Translations under genes and position numbers: made by a program
Notes under the pieces: model-generated
What the model was told of the DNA's origin: nothing
What the model saw: only the letters and a program-made list of their open reading frames with translations
Databases searched by the model: none
Origin: an uncultured Mycoplasmatota bacterium
Lineage (GTDB): Bacteria; Bacillota_I; Bacilli_A; RF39; UBA660
Direction: 5' to 3'
Assembly: GCA_947305065.1 (NCBI GenBank)
Contig: CAMZCT010000008.1
Location: 1-60,859, forward strand
Length of the DNA: 60,859 bases
In this document: positions 35,503-44,794 of the stretch, in pieces
How positions within the stretch are numbered: position 1 is the stretch's first letter
Layout: the number at the start of each line of letters is the position of its first letter

Positions 35503-35513
35503 ATGTTTTCTTC
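35481..35513 (-). terminator. Intrinsic terminator of the putative RNA gene
   Basis: Stem GAAGATAAC / GTTTTCTTC with one mismatch (35490-35498 and 35505-35513), followed by eight T on the minus strand. It stands 25 bp before the prfB start. Confidence 0.7.
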
Positions 35514-35705
35514 TTTCCTATTTATATCAAGATATTTATTACTAATTAATTACATATAATAAGGGTTTTAAGCACCCTGGGGCTTTAATTAGATAGTAAT
35601 AAATATAAATAGCATCTGTCAGTTTTTATTTTTCTTTCACTATCTCTCCTTTCGTAATTTAATAGTACTATATAATTGTGAAGATTTTGTGTTAAATATA
35701 AGAAA
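35482..35705 (-). ncRNA. Putative structured small RNA (6S-like rod?)
   Basis: This stretch of the 342-bp gap between prfB and the surface-protein gene has no credible ORF. On the minus strand it can form a long rod. Arms at about 35519-35550 and 35585-35612 pair over roughly 25 bp with bulges; the apex contains GGGT/ACCC (35563-35566 and 35574-35577) beside GCCCC; an outer 8-bp stem GTTTTCTT/AAGAAAAC can close it. An intrinsic terminator marks the 3' end, and a TATAAT near 35712-35717 is a possible start. Size (about 180-220 nt) and rod shape suggest 6S RNA, but no sequence signature proves it. Drawn by eye, not folded. Confidence 0.35.
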
Positions 35706-35733
35706 ACTTTGTAATTATATTCTGACTACAATA

Positions 35734-35763
35734 TTGAATTAATACGTCATTTATGGTTATAAT
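35734..35763 (+). promoter_or_regulatory. Promoter of the surface-protein gene
   Basis: TTGAAT (35734-35739), 18-bp spacer, TATAAT (35758-35763), 36 bp before the ATG. Confidence 0.6.
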
Positions 35764-35798
35764 AATGTTATAAAAATATATATAATAGGTGGTGAATT

Positions 35799-38045
35799 AT
35801 GAAAAGAAGTTTTTTTAAAAAGAAAAAGCATACTTTTGTTATTATAAAAAAACCATTTATTTTATTATTACTATTAGCTATTACTTTTTTAGGTATAGGA
35901 TATGCGCAAATTACGGATGTTAATTTATATATTACAGGTACAGTAGTTGCTGAAGCTGAAAAAGAAGTATTAATTACTAACATAGCTTTTGATAGTAGCA
36001 ATATTGCTGATCCGAATGATTCAACGATTTATGACCCTTACTTAACAATAATGCATAGCACTATAGTTTTAGGAAATAACACAGCTTCTACTATAACTTA
36101 TAATGTTACTATTAGGAATAATACAGATGCGGATGCTACTTATAATAAAGCTATTTTCACAGATGAATTAGGATATGATAATCATGATATAGAATTTGTT
36201 GTTAGTGGTATTGCTAAGAACGATGTTTTAGCTCCAGGAGCAGAAGTTACTTTTTCAATAACTTTTAAATATATAGATTCTTTAGCTAATGTATATAATG
36301 ATACTTTGAATTCTTATATAAGGTTCGATTTTAATACTGAAGAAAAGATAGCGAAGATTGGTAATACTTATTATGATACTCTTCAAGAAGCTGTTGATGC
36401 TGTTCCAGCTGATAATTCAGAAACGACTGTGATTTTATTAAAAGATACTAGTGAGTTAATAACGATAATTAAGAATAAAAACATTATTTTAAACTTACAA
36501 AATAATACTTTGAGTAACAATGGTGATAATCGAGTAATATATAATTTTGGAACTCTTACAATTTATAATGGATTTATTACTTCTGATGCCACCCAAGGAG
36601 CTGTAAATAATGAAAATACAGGTACTATAACCATAAGTGGTGGTAGTATTACAGCTACTGGAACTAGACAGGCTTTTTATAATAATAAAGGGATAGCAAC
36701 TATTACTGGTACTGCTTATTTAAGTAACACTACTGGAGAAAGAGCAGCTGTTCATAATGTGTCCGGTGGAACTTTAACAATTAGCGGAGGTACTATATTA
36801 TCAAACGGTCATAACGGTGTTACTAATGATGGAACTTTAATTTTAGGTAATAAGGATGGTATTGTAAGTACATCTTCTCCTTATATTCAAGGTGCTAAAT
36901 ATGGTATTGGTAAAGACAAGAATGATGGTACTATCAAATTCTATGATGGTATTATAAAATCTAAACAAAATACTTTTCAAAACTTTAATAATTTAAGTGA
37001 AACTGAAGATGGTTTTGGATTAGCTACTGATACAGAAACAATAAACGGTTTAACTTATAATGTTACTTATTTAGATGTAGATTACAAACTTGTTCAATTT
37101 AATCCAAACGGTGGATTTGTTAGTGAAAGGAGAAGATATGTTCCTGTAGGTCATTCTGTTGGAACTTTACCTGTTCCAAACAGAACTGGTTATGATTTCT
37201 TAGGTTGGTTTACTGCTTCTAATGGAGGAACACAAATCGATCAAACTACACCAATAGATAACCAAGTTACTTTCTATGCTCATTGGAAGAAAAAAGTTAA
37301 TCTTGTTCAGGTCGGAGCTAATACTTATGGTTCAATTCAGGAAGCTATAAACAATGCTTCTAATAATACACCAACTACATTGCTATTGTTGGAAAATACT
37401 ACAGAAGCGTTTATTGTAGCTAGTGAAAAAAACATTATATTGGATTTAAATGGTAATACTATAACAAGTCCTACTGATAAACCTCTAATAGAGAACAATG
37501 GAATACTAGAAATCACTAATGGTAGTTTGAAGTCTAACGCTGCTCAATCAATCATTAACAATATAGCCGGAAGCTTAACAATAGATAATGCTAATTTAAG
37601 TATTACTAGCCAGAAGCAAGCACTTTATATAACTGGTGGTACTGTTTTAATAACTGGTAATTCATATTTGAGTTCTACAACTAGTGGTACTATGAATGGT
37701 AGTAGTATGTCGAGAGGTACTGTTCATAATGTGTCTGGAACATTAACGATTTTGGATGCAACAATTATTGGCTTAAATAATCAAGCTATATCAAACGAAA
37801 CTGGTGCTACAACTACTATCGGTTCAATGAATGGTAGTATAGACACAACAACACCAATTTTGAGAGGAAGCACCTATGGAATTGTTTCTACTGGAACTCT
37901 TAATTTCTATGATGGAAAAGTAATGGGTGTTACTGGTACTATTAATGGTACAGTAACTGATATTGAAACAAATTCTCAGTTTGTTGATAACTCTGAAGTT
38001 ATTGACAATGTTAACTATCAAACTAGATATCTGGAAGCACAATAA
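35799..38045 (+). CDS. Large exported protein with two beta-helix-like halves and a Flg_new (Listeria-Bacteroides) repeat
   Basis: A 748-residue exported protein. The Lys-rich start and hydrophobic segment (about 20-38) form a signal or anchor. Next comes a beta-sandwich-like region (about 50-175), then a Gly/Asn/Thr-rich repetitive region (about 185-420) like a right-handed beta-helix, a Flg_new/InlB-type repeat (about 430-500, GYDFLGWFTA then YAHWKKK), and a second beta-helix half (about 500-740) that repeats the design of the first (NTYYDTLQEAVDAV against NTYGSIQEAINNA). There is no LPXTG motif or other C-terminal anchor. Likely a surface or secreted adhesin; the ligand is unknown. RBS AGGTGG; own promoter and terminator. 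Confidence 0.75.
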   Translation: MKRSFFKKKKHTFVIIKKPFILLLLLAITFLGIGYAQITDVNLYITGTVVAEAEKEVLITNIAFDSSNIADPNDSTIYDPYLTIMHSTIVLGNNTASTITYNVTIRNNTDADATYNKAIFTDELGYDNHDIEFVVSGIAKNDVLAPGAEVTFSITFKYIDSLANVYNDTLNSYIRFDFNTEEKIAKIGNTYYDTLQEAVDAVPADNSETTVILLKDTSELITIIKNKNIILNLQNNTLSNNGDNRVIYNFGTLTIYNGFITSDATQGAVNNENTGTITISGGSITATGTRQAFYNNKGIATITGTAYLSNTTGERAAVHNVSGGTLTISGGTILSNGHNGVTNDGTLILGNKDGIVSTSSPYIQGAKYGIGKDKNDGTIKFYDGIIKSKQNTFQNFNNLSETEDGFGLATDTETINGLTYNVTYLDVDYKLVQFNPNGGFVSERRRYVPVGHSVGTLPVPNRTGYDFLGWFTASNGGTQIDQTTPIDNQVTFYAHWKKKVNLVQVGANTYGSIQEAINNASNNTPTTLLLLENTTEAFIVASEKNIILDLNGNTITSPTDKPLIENNGILEITNGSLKSNAAQSIINNIAGSLTIDNANLSITSQKQALYITGGTVLITGNSYLSSTTSGTMNGSSMSRGTVHNVSGTLTILDATIIGLNNQAISNETGATTTIGSMNGSIDTTTPILRGSTYGIVSTGTLNFYDGKVMGVTGTINGTVTDIETNSQFVDNSEVIDNVNYQTRYLEAQ

Positions 38046-38077
38046 AAAAAACCAAAGTTTAAGCTTTGGTCTTTTTA
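38046..38077. terminator. Bidirectional intrinsic terminator
   Basis: Stem ACCAAAG / CTTTGGT (38051-38057 and 38064-38070) flanked by A-run and T-run; serves the surface-protein gene and the converging Lgt-family gene. Confidence 0.85.
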
Positions 38078-38754
38078 TTTCTTTTAATAAATATCAATAC
38101 GATAGCGATTATTACTAATATAATACTTATATATTGATTTAATGATAAGAATCTATTTATATGCGAATATCTTAGAAAGTCTAATAGGAATTTGGCAGTA
38201 GCACCTGTTATTAGTGTTATTTCAATTATATATTTATTTTTATGTTTATTATATATTCTATTTAATAATAGGAATATTATAAAAAATACTATCGTTTCTA
38301 ATAGTTGAATGGGAAATAATTTTTCTTTAATAATATGTGGGTAATATACATATAGAGGTCCGCTATATGGTATTCCGTAACAACAACCTGCAAAAAAGCA
38401 GCCAAGCTTAGATATACTATATATTAGTGGAATACTTATTATATATGGATATTTTATCTCTTTAACTTGGGTAATTTTTTCGTATACTAACACAGCTACT
38501 ATAAGACCTATGGCTCCGCCATAACTAGAAAAACCCAAACTAATAAAACTAAGGTCTTTAGTTGGTGAAGTTAAGTATGTCATCAATAACCCACCTACTA
38601 AAATATATGGTACTATCATTACAATTGATAACCATATTAATCTTTTTTCAATTTCATCTCTTTTTAAGTGATGAAAAGTATATATTATTGCTACTAATAT
38701 AGAACTAAATATACAGGTCATATAAATATTAAAAGGGAACTTATGTATAGTCAT
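38059..38754 (-). CDS. lgt: Prolipoprotein diacylglyceryl transferase family protein
   Basis: A 231-residue protein with about seven membrane segments. It has the family stretch SKLGCFFAGCCYG followed by a charged segment and FPIQLLE, the region where Lgt binds phosphatidylglycerol. Lgt adds diacylglycerol to lipobox cysteines. This version is short and carries the GCFxxGCCYG variant in place of the canonical GNFxNGE, so it may be a divergent paralogue rather than the housekeeping enzyme. Monocistronic. Confidence 0.7.
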   Translation of the reverse strand: MTIHKFPFNIYMTCIFSSILVAIIYTFHHLKRDEIEKRLIWLSIVMIVPYILVGGLLMTYLTSPTKDLSFISLGFSSYGGAIGLIVAVLVYEKITQVKEIKYPYIISIPLIYSISKLGCFFAGCCYGIPYSGPLYVYYPHIIKEKLFPIQLLETIVFFIIFLLLNRIYNKHKNKYIIEITLITGATAKFLLDFLRYSHINRFLSLNQYISIILVIIAIVLIFIKRNKKTKA

Positions 38755-38776
38755 GTTTATCTCTCCTTTTTTGTAT

Positions 38777-38806
38777 TTAAAAAGTCTAATAACATTAGAC
38801 TTTTTA
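38777..38806 (-). terminator. Intrinsic terminator of the zinc-ribbon gene
   Basis: Stem AAAAAGTCTAAT / ATTAGACTTTTT (38779-38790 and 38794-38805). Confidence 0.85.
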
Positions 38807-39313
38807 ACCTAAACTTCCACAACTTTGTACTACAGATTTGCATAACATTACTACTAATATAAACCCAATAATAGCTAATATAGTAAGAACTATGTATAGT
38901 ATCATTAAAACTTTACCAAAAGTATTATTTGGATATTTAACTCTAACGTAAATCATTATTCCAATTGCTACTAATGGTGATAGTAGTCTAAAAATAGGTC
39001 CTAGTCCAGGAATAAGTCCAGCAACAACTGAGCCTAGGAAATATAATACTAATGATATAATACACAAAGTGGTTGGTAATTGATCATCATTTTGATCAGG
39101 CTGTTGAACACTTTGTGACACGTTATTGTCTTTTGGTATCTCATATGATCCTTTTAGAGGGTCATCATTTACTATTTCTTCATTTTTTGGAGTTTCTTCA
39201 ATAATATTCGCTTCTGTTATATTAGGAGCTCCATTTTCTTTTAAATTATTTCCACAATTAGGACAGAAGTTTAATTCTTCACTTATTTCAGTCCCACATT
39301 TTGAACATTTCAT
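38804..39313 (-). CDS. Zinc-ribbon membrane protein
   Basis: A 169-residue protein with an N-terminal zinc ribbon (CSKCG at 3-7 and CPNCG at 17-21), an acidic Asn-rich linker (about 25-75) and two or three C-terminal membrane segments. Such proteins are frequent in Firmicutes; their role is unknown. Nothing nearby suggests a partner. Own terminator. Confidence 0.75.
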   Translation of the reverse strand: MKCSKCGTEISEELNFCPNCGNNLKENGAPNITEANIIEETPKNEEIVNDDPLKGSYEIPKDNNVSQSVQQPDQNDDQLPTTLCIISLVLYFLGSVVAGLIPGLGPIFRLLSPLVAIGIMIYVRVKYPNNTFGKVLMILYIVLTILAIIGFILVVMLCKSVVQSCGSLG

Positions 39314-39387
39314 ATTATCACCACACTACTATTAAATTATAACATATGTTTCTTGTTTTAAATGATTAAATTTCTATTTCTTTATTA

Positions 39388-41013
39388 TTATATTGATAAA
39401 GCATTAAAATCTTTTACACTTTTTTTAGCCAAATAGATATAAAGAATTAAATCTATAACAATATATACTATGGTACAAATCAAAATTATTAGAAATGAAC
39501 TAACATATTTTTCGACTTTTAATATTGCTATAAAATTTATCATTAAAAGTATCATTCCTAGCATTACCGATATAAAGGAGCTAGCGCTTTGTTTTACTAC
39601 TTCTGTACTGCTTTCTGCATTTAATTTAGGATATTTTAAGTTAACAATAATACCTATGAAATGTGATACTAAAGGTATTATTACTGATAATACTAATATC
39701 ATTAAGGCTTCTATTATCTTTATTTTAAACTTGATAAATAATATGATATCTCCTAGAAATAATACTGGGGTAGTAAGAACTAATCCAGAGTAAACTTTAG
39801 ACATCAAGATTGTTTTTGCTTTTAATGGTAATGATTTTAAAATATTTATTTTTCTACCTTCTAAACTAATAACAGAATTGGTTATGGAAGTCATGAATGC
39901 TGTAAAAATTACTAGTAATAATATTAACAATGATACTTTACTAGTTATCATTTTTTGAGATAATCCCATTCCTTCTTCTGCATCTGTTAGAAACTTAAAG
40001 ATTGTATCATATTTTATTGTTAGAGAAATGGTTGCTATTAAGAATAACATCAAGCCAAATCCGGCATTTATTATAAATACTGGGGTTTTAAAAAATGTAT
40101 TAATCTCTTTCTTTATTAATGACACTGTTGGTTTATTTGATTTTATCGTAAGTTTATTTAATTTAACTTTTTTAGTTGTTGTAACTTGTTTTAAACGAGA
40201 ATTAATTTTGAAATAAAATTTACTTATTATATATATAGATATTATAAATACAACAATATTGATTAGAATAAAGATTAATAGATCTAATATGTTAAAATCG
40301 ACTACTAGTTTTGCATATATCCCTGCTGGATAATATATTTTAACAATAATATCATTTATATTAGTGGCATGTTTAGCTACGTAATCAAAGAAACTATCCA
40401 TGTTAAAAGATATGTAAAAGATTCCTAAAATTAAAATCATAGAAAGAATTATTTGAGTCGCATTTTTATATTTGAATCTACTTGATATACTTGATGTTAT
40501 TAAACCAATAAAGCAAGATATTACTATGGGAATTATTGGCAATAATAATAACATAACAATATTTGTTAAATAGTATGTCCAATTCAAGTTTTCTCCCCAT
40601 CTTATATAAGCAATCATTATTGGGAGTAAGAACATTGAATTATACATTAATTCAAAAACGTAAAACTTAAACATTCTTACAAATAATACAGTTCTTCTTT
40701 TTATAGGTAAAGATAATAGTAATTGATCGTCTTTACAATTAAATAATAAAGATCCGGTTTTATAAATTCCTTCTATTATTGTCATGAGAGAAATTGCAAA
40801 GACAAAAAGAGATAAGAATATATATTGTATATGTGTAGGTGCTACTTTTTCAAATAAGGTATTAGCACTACCCCATATCATAAACATTAAATATAGAGCA
40901 ATAAATGACGGAATCAATATATTTGATAATTTATTATTATTCTTTGTTTTTATTTTAAATAACCTCATGTCTTTTGTCATACATGCTCTAATTAAAGAGA
41001 ATAACTTTTTCAT
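39388..41013 (-). CDS. ABC exporter permease
   Basis: A 541-residue membrane protein with about 12 predicted segments in two clusters (about 35-270 and 310-540) and a basic loop between. It overlaps the ATPase gene upstream by 4 bp, so the two form one ABC-2-like exporter. The substrate is unknown. The large size and double membrane block resemble putative ABC exporters of Firmicutes that are not linked to a peptide substrate. Confidence 0.8.
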   Translation of the reverse strand: MKKLFSLIRACMTKDMRLFKIKTKNNNKLSNILIPSFIALYLMFMIWGSANTLFEKVAPTHIQYIFLSLFVFAISLMTIIEGIYKTGSLLFNCKDDQLLLSLPIKRRTVLFVRMFKFYVFELMYNSMFLLPIMIAYIRWGENLNWTYYLTNIVMLLLLPIIPIVISCFIGLITSSISSRFKYKNATQIILSMILILGIFYISFNMDSFFDYVAKHATNINDIIVKIYYPAGIYAKLVVDFNILDLLIFILINIVVFIISIYIISKFYFKINSRLKQVTTTKKVKLNKLTIKSNKPTVSLIKKEINTFFKTPVFIINAGFGLMLFLIATISLTIKYDTIFKFLTDAEEGMGLSQKMITSKVSLLILLLVIFTAFMTSITNSVISLEGRKINILKSLPLKAKTILMSKVYSGLVLTTPVLFLGDIILFIKFKIKIIEALMILVLSVIIPLVSHFIGIIVNLKYPKLNAESSTEVVKQSASSFISVMLGMILLMINFIAILKVEKYVSSFLIILICTIVYIVIDLILYIYLAKKSVKDFNALSI

Positions 41014-41720
41014 TTTTGTTCCTCTAATTCCATAAATACGTTTTCTAAAGATTTATCTCCTTTTATTTCTTTCATACTACCACTTTTAATTAATTTACCA
41101 TTTTTTATAATAGCAACTCTTGAACATATTTTTTCTGCTACATCTAATATATGCGTTGAATAGAATATTATTTTATTTTCTTTAACCATTTCGTTTAGTA
41201 TTTCTTTAATATCAAATACAGCTTTAGGATCTAGTCCTACAAATGGCTCATCCATTATTAGTATTTTTGGATCATGAGCTAAAGCTGATATTAAAACTAT
41301 TTTTTGTTTCATACCATGAGAATAGCTATCTATGGTATCATTCAATTTATCTTCCATTTCAAACAGCTTAGCGTATTTTTGAATATTCTTTTTTCTTGTT
41401 TCAGTATCAACCTCGTACATATCACAAATAAAGTTTATATAATCAATTGCTTTCATTTGCTCATATGTTTCGGGATTGTCTGGAACAAACGCCATTAGTT
41501 TTTTACATTCGACTGGGTTTTCTTTTATTGACATACCATCAATAATAATGTCCCCTTCATCAAAATCATGGATTCCAACCATTGCTTTAATTAAGGTTGT
41601 TTTACCAGCTCCATTGTGTCCAATGAAAGCAAAAATATCGCCATCATTAACTGTGAAAGATACATTATCTACTGCTTTTTTATCACCATATCTTTTTGTT
41701 ACATTTTTTATTTCTATCAT
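41010..41720 (-). CDS. ABC transporter ATP-binding protein
   Basis: A 236-residue ATPase with Walker A GHNGAGKTT, a signature variant YSHGMKQK and Walker B ILIMDEPFVGLDP. The ATG at 41720 has AGGAAGGAAATT upstream; a longer frame from 41738 is less likely. Pairs with the permease at 39388-41013. The signature YSHGMKQK is typical of ABC-2-type exporters. Confidence 0.9.
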   Translation of the reverse strand: MIEIKNVTKRYGDKKAVDNVSFTVNDGDIFAFIGHNGAGKTTLIKAMVGIHDFDEGDIIIDGMSIKENPVECKKLMAFVPDNPETYEQMKAIDYINFICDMYEVDTETRKKNIQKYAKLFEMEDKLNDTIDSYSHGMKQKIVLISALAHDPKILIMDEPFVGLDPKAVFDIKEILNEMVKENKIIFYSTHILDVAEKICSRVAIIKNGKLIKSGSMKEIKGDKSLENVFMELEEQK

Positions 41721-41779
41721 AATTTCCTTCCTTTCCATTTGTCGATATTATTATATCATTTCTTGTTAACAATTACTTA

Positions 41780-41808
41780 AAAAAAAAACAGGTCAAAAAC
41801 CTGTTTTA
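41780..41808 (-). terminator. Intrinsic terminator of the Asn-rich membrane-protein gene
   Basis: Stem AAAACAGGT / ACCTGTTTT (41785-41793 and 41799-41807) with ten T on the minus strand. Confidence 0.85.
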
Positions 41809-42651
41809 TTGTTCAATTGAACAACTATTCATCATAATAGCAAAATCTGATGTAGTTTTACTATTTACAACACCTGTTATGGAAATTACAGTATTTTCTG
41901 TAAGAACTAAAGAATCAACATTATCGCAGGTAATACCTACTGATCCTATTCCCAAATAATATATTTCTTCAGCTTTTTTTACTGGTACATTTATAATCGT
42001 GATTTTTTTATTAATGTAACTTTTATAAGTTGTTCCTTTTACAAATCCTTCAAAATCATGAATATCTATTGTGGCTGAGACCGTTTGATTATCGATATCA
42101 GCTGCTGAGTCATCATAATCTTCTTGTTCTTTATCCTCTTCAGTTGGCTCTGGATTCTGGTTATTAATATTTTCTCTTTCGCCATACTCTGTTGAATTAT
42201 CATTATAAAATTCTTCATTTGATGCGGTGTTGCTACCTCCAAGGAGTTTTACTAAAGCAAACACACACATAATTAAAACTACTATTGCTATAATTATTCC
42301 TATTTTACTGTTACCTCTAGTTTCTTTAGGAGGAGTTTGGGTAGCATTTTCATCGTAATCGTTTTGATAATTCAAATTGTTAAAATTACTGATTGAATTA
42401 TTAATCTCATTATTCATTTCAATATTTCTAGAAAAATTATTGCCTCTACTATTCATTCCGAAACTATTGAAAGAATTATTATTTATGTTATTCCCTTCAT
42501 TGTTATTAAAAGAAACATTATCTTCATTATTTACTTCGTTGTTATTAGAAAACTCATTTTCTTCATTATTATAAGAACTGTTTTCTTCGTTATTCATATC
42601 ATTATTATACGGATCATTTTCTCCATTATTCATATTATAATTACAGTCCAT
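41806..42651 (-). CDS. Asn-rich membrane protein with C-terminal OB-like domain
   Basis: A 281-residue protein. The first 110 residues are extremely rich in Asn, Glu and Ser and hold irregular repeats of short NNEEN/YNNE units. One membrane segment (about 118-137) follows, then an acidic linker and a C-terminal beta-rich domain (about 190-281) that may be an OB-fold of the tRNA_anti-like type. The topology suggests a cytoplasmic Asn-rich tail and an outer domain. Function unknown. Monocistronic. Confidence 0.65.
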   Translation of the reverse strand: MDCNYNMNNGENDPYNNDMNNEENSSYNNEENEFSNNNEVNNEDNVSFNNNEGNNINNNSFNSFGMNSRGNNFSRNIEMNNEINNSISNFNNLNYQNDYDENATQTPPKETRGNSKIGIIIAIVVLIMCVFALVKLLGGSNTASNEEFYNDNSTEYGERENINNQNPEPTEEDKEQEDYDDSAADIDNQTVSATIDIHDFEGFVKGTTYKSYINKKITIINVPVKKAEEIYYLGIGSVGITCDNVDSLVLTENTVISITGVVNSKTTSDFAIMMNSCSIEQ

Positions 42652-42751
42652 TGTCTATTCCTCCTATGATAATATTAAATCTTTTTCATAGTGTTTTCAA
42701 TATTTAGAATAATCAGCTTGACAAGTACGTACCAATGATACTTTATTACTT

Positions 42752-43147
42752 TTAGTCACACATTCCATCTATTAAATGACAATACTCTTTATTCTTGCTT
42801 TTAATAAAGATATTTGGAGATTTTGCTATTTCTCTAACTGGTTTAACATCTAATAGAGATTTTCTAATAACATAGTTGTTTTTTAGTCTAACATCATATC
42901 CGTATGTTGATAATAGTACAATCATTATGAATGAATATATAAATATGTATGCTATTGAAGTTACAACCCTAAACAATATAGTATCTTTCTTGTTTATTAC
43001 GATTGGAAATAAAAATTCTATTAATAGAATAAAAAGAAACAGATAGGTTGTAAAAGTTGTAAAAGTATAATTATTTAGATAGGCAAAAATGTAACCTACA
43101 ATAAATAATAACGTTGTTATAAAAGGTATAATAATTTTCTTTTTCAA
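42752..43147 (-). CDS. Small membrane protein of unknown function
   Basis: A 131-residue protein with three membrane segments (about 5-23, 31-51 and 60-83) and a basic extracytoplasmic or cytoplasmic tail ending in a Cys-containing segment. I recognise no family. No clear terminator or partner is visible. Confidence 0.6.
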   Translation of the reverse strand: MKKKIIIPFITTLLFIVGYIFAYLNNYTFTTFTTYLFLFILLIEFLFPIVINKKDTILFRVVTSIAYIFIYSFIMIVLLSTYGYDVRLKNNYVIRKSLLDVKPVREIAKSPNIFIKSKNKEYCHLIDGMCD

Positions 43148-43178
43148 TTTATTTACTCACTTTAATATTACGTAATTT

Positions 43179-43913
43179 TTATAAATCATTTTGATTATTA
43201 GTTAATTTTTTTACAGCTGCTTTTTCATTAAATGGCCAGTTCTTTATTATTGTATCTATCATATCTTCTTCATTAAAAGTTATTTCATCTCTATTTAATA
43301 ATACTAAAGGTTTATTTAATGCATAGGCTACACCAAGATCGAAGACACTTCCTGTACTAGATTGATCATAATATATATCGATTTCCTCAGAAGATGCTAA
43401 TGCATCAGCGTTTTGTTTACAAATATTATATCCACCCAAAGGATCGGCTTGATCAGTATGTAAAAGTGGATCATGAACAATGTAGTTTTCTTTATTCTTT
43501 TCTTCAACAAAATCTTCTATCCACTTTTTTTGTTCTAATGTAGCATTTCTTACAGGACATATTAAAAATATTTTGTTCTCTATTGGTCTGTTAATTATTT
43601 TGCTAACCGTTGTACCACCGTTTCTGGCTTCAATTATTCTTTTTCCTAGTTCATATCCATCATTTGTAAAAGATTTTTCCCCTAAGCGGCTCCATACAAA
43701 AGCAATCTTTGGAAATGATTTACCATTTTCATCAAGATAAAAATCTCCCTCATTATACAAGTCTATTTTTACACCATTTGCAAACAACATTCCTAGTATA
43801 AACAAACACTTTTTGTTGCTTGGTTCCAATTTTAATACTACTGATTCGGCATTTTGAATTTTAGAAAGCTCTTCGTCTATGTTTAAATCGTCGTATTTTA
43901 AATAATATATCAT
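43179..43913 (-). CDS. Nucleoside 2-deoxyribosyltransferase-like protein
   Basis: A 244-residue protein whose second half matches the Nuc_deoxyrib_tr fold: IFLICPVRNA start, then EIDIYYDQSSTGSVFDLGVAYALNKPLVLLN, with the aspartate and Gly-rich turn typical of the family. Such enzymes exchange bases on deoxynucleosides or cleave nucleotides. The N-terminal 100 residues are unknown. A second NDT-like protein lies at 53430-53828. First clear gene of the accessory region. Confidence 0.7.
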   Translation of the reverse strand: MIYYLKYDDLNIDEELSKIQNAESVVLKLEPSNKKCLFILGMLFANGVKIDLYNEGDFYLDENGKSFPKIAFVWSRLGEKSFTNDGYELGKRIIEARNGGTTVSKIINRPIENKIFLICPVRNATLEQKKWIEDFVEEKNKENYIVHDPLLHTDQADPLGGYNICKQNADALASSEEIDIYYDQSSTGSVFDLGVAYALNKPLVLLNRDEITFNEEDMIDTIIKNWPFNEKAAVKKLTNNQNDL

Positions 43914-43986
43914 AATAAAAACCCTCCTGTTTAAAGTATTATATCATATTGTTTCTTCATAACAATCAAATTATTCGTAAATAAAT

Positions 43987-44013
43987 AAAAGTCCTTATAT
44001 AGTAAGGACTTAT
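43987..44013 (-). terminator. Intrinsic terminator of the GNAT-YoaP gene
   Basis: Stem AAGTCCTTA / TAAGGACTT (43989-43997 and 44003-44011). Confidence 0.8.
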
Positions 44014-44017
44014 TTTT

Positions 44018-44761
44018 CTATTTTAATAACTTTTCAAGAGCATTGGCATTTAATATGGTGTTTGAAATAAATTCTCCTTTATAAAAGTTAGCCCAGTTAT
44101 TTATAATACATGGAGCGTTTTTTGCTTTTTCTAAAGAATCTATTTTTACAAAGTTCAATTTAATATTTTTTGTTTTGGCATATTCTGATAATTCTTTTAC
44201 TTCATATTCTACATAAGGGCATTCATTAGAATAATAGATTGTAAAATCTTTTTGTTCTATCTTCATAGCTCTTGCATTATCATTAAACTTTGGACAATCT
44301 TTTTCATCAAACTGCAATGCAAGTAATTCATAGTCTTTTATAGTGTCTACCACTTTAAAGCCAAAATGTTCAAAGAATTTCTTTTCTCCAAGAAATGGTT
44401 TTTTCTTTTGTGATACTAGTGTACAAATACCACTCATTTTTTTTGATTTTGCATCATTAATAGCATACTCTAACAATTCTTTTGCGATTCCTTTTCCTTT
44501 GAAACTACCTGCTACCCATAAACAGTAAATATATTCATAGTTTTTTCCATTGATTGGAACCCAAGCAGTTTCTATTGGTTCATATTCAATAAATATTTTT
44601 CCTCTTGCGTTTAATTTTCTAAATACATGACCATCTTTTAACTTCTTTTTAATCCATTCTTTCTTTTTATCAACACCTTCTTGGTGTTTAGGGTCTCCAA
44701 TTGCACAACAAATATGCTCGTTATCGATGTTGTTTATATCTAAATTAATATATTCATTCAT
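44018..44761 (-). CDS. GNAT N-acetyltransferase with C-terminal YoaP domain
   Basis: A 247-residue protein. The N-terminal half is a GNAT acetyltransferase with the acetyl-CoA loop SFKGKGIAKELLEYA (about 91-105). The C-terminal third is a YoaP domain (about 170-245), which is thioredoxin-like with SNECPYVEYEVKEL. Bacillus YoaP has the same build; its substrate is unknown. Start at the ATG at 44761. Confidence 0.85.
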   Translation of the reverse strand: MNEYINLDINNIDNEHICCAIGDPKHQEGVDKKKEWIKKKLKDGHVFRKLNARGKIFIEYEPIETAWVPINGKNYEYIYCLWVAGSFKGKGIAKELLEYAINDAKSKKMSGICTLVSQKKKPFLGEKKFFEHFGFKVVDTIKDYELLALQFDEKDCPKFNDNARAMKIEQKDFTIYYSNECPYVEYEVKELSEYAKTKNIKLNFVKIDSLEKAKNAPCIINNWANFYKGEFISNTILNANALEKLLK

Positions 44762-44794
44762 TTTTTGTTATCCTTTCAAGTTATATCTTTATAA

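Noticed and set aside
35560..35580. preQ1 or ZTP riboswitch in the RNA candidate
   Set aside because: The A-rich tail of preQ1-I and the conserved CCGCCUGGGCA of ZTP are absent.
37900..38045. LPXTG sorting signal at the end of the surface protein
   Set aside because: The last residues (NYQTRYLEAQ) show no LPXTG motif, hydrophobic span or basic tail.
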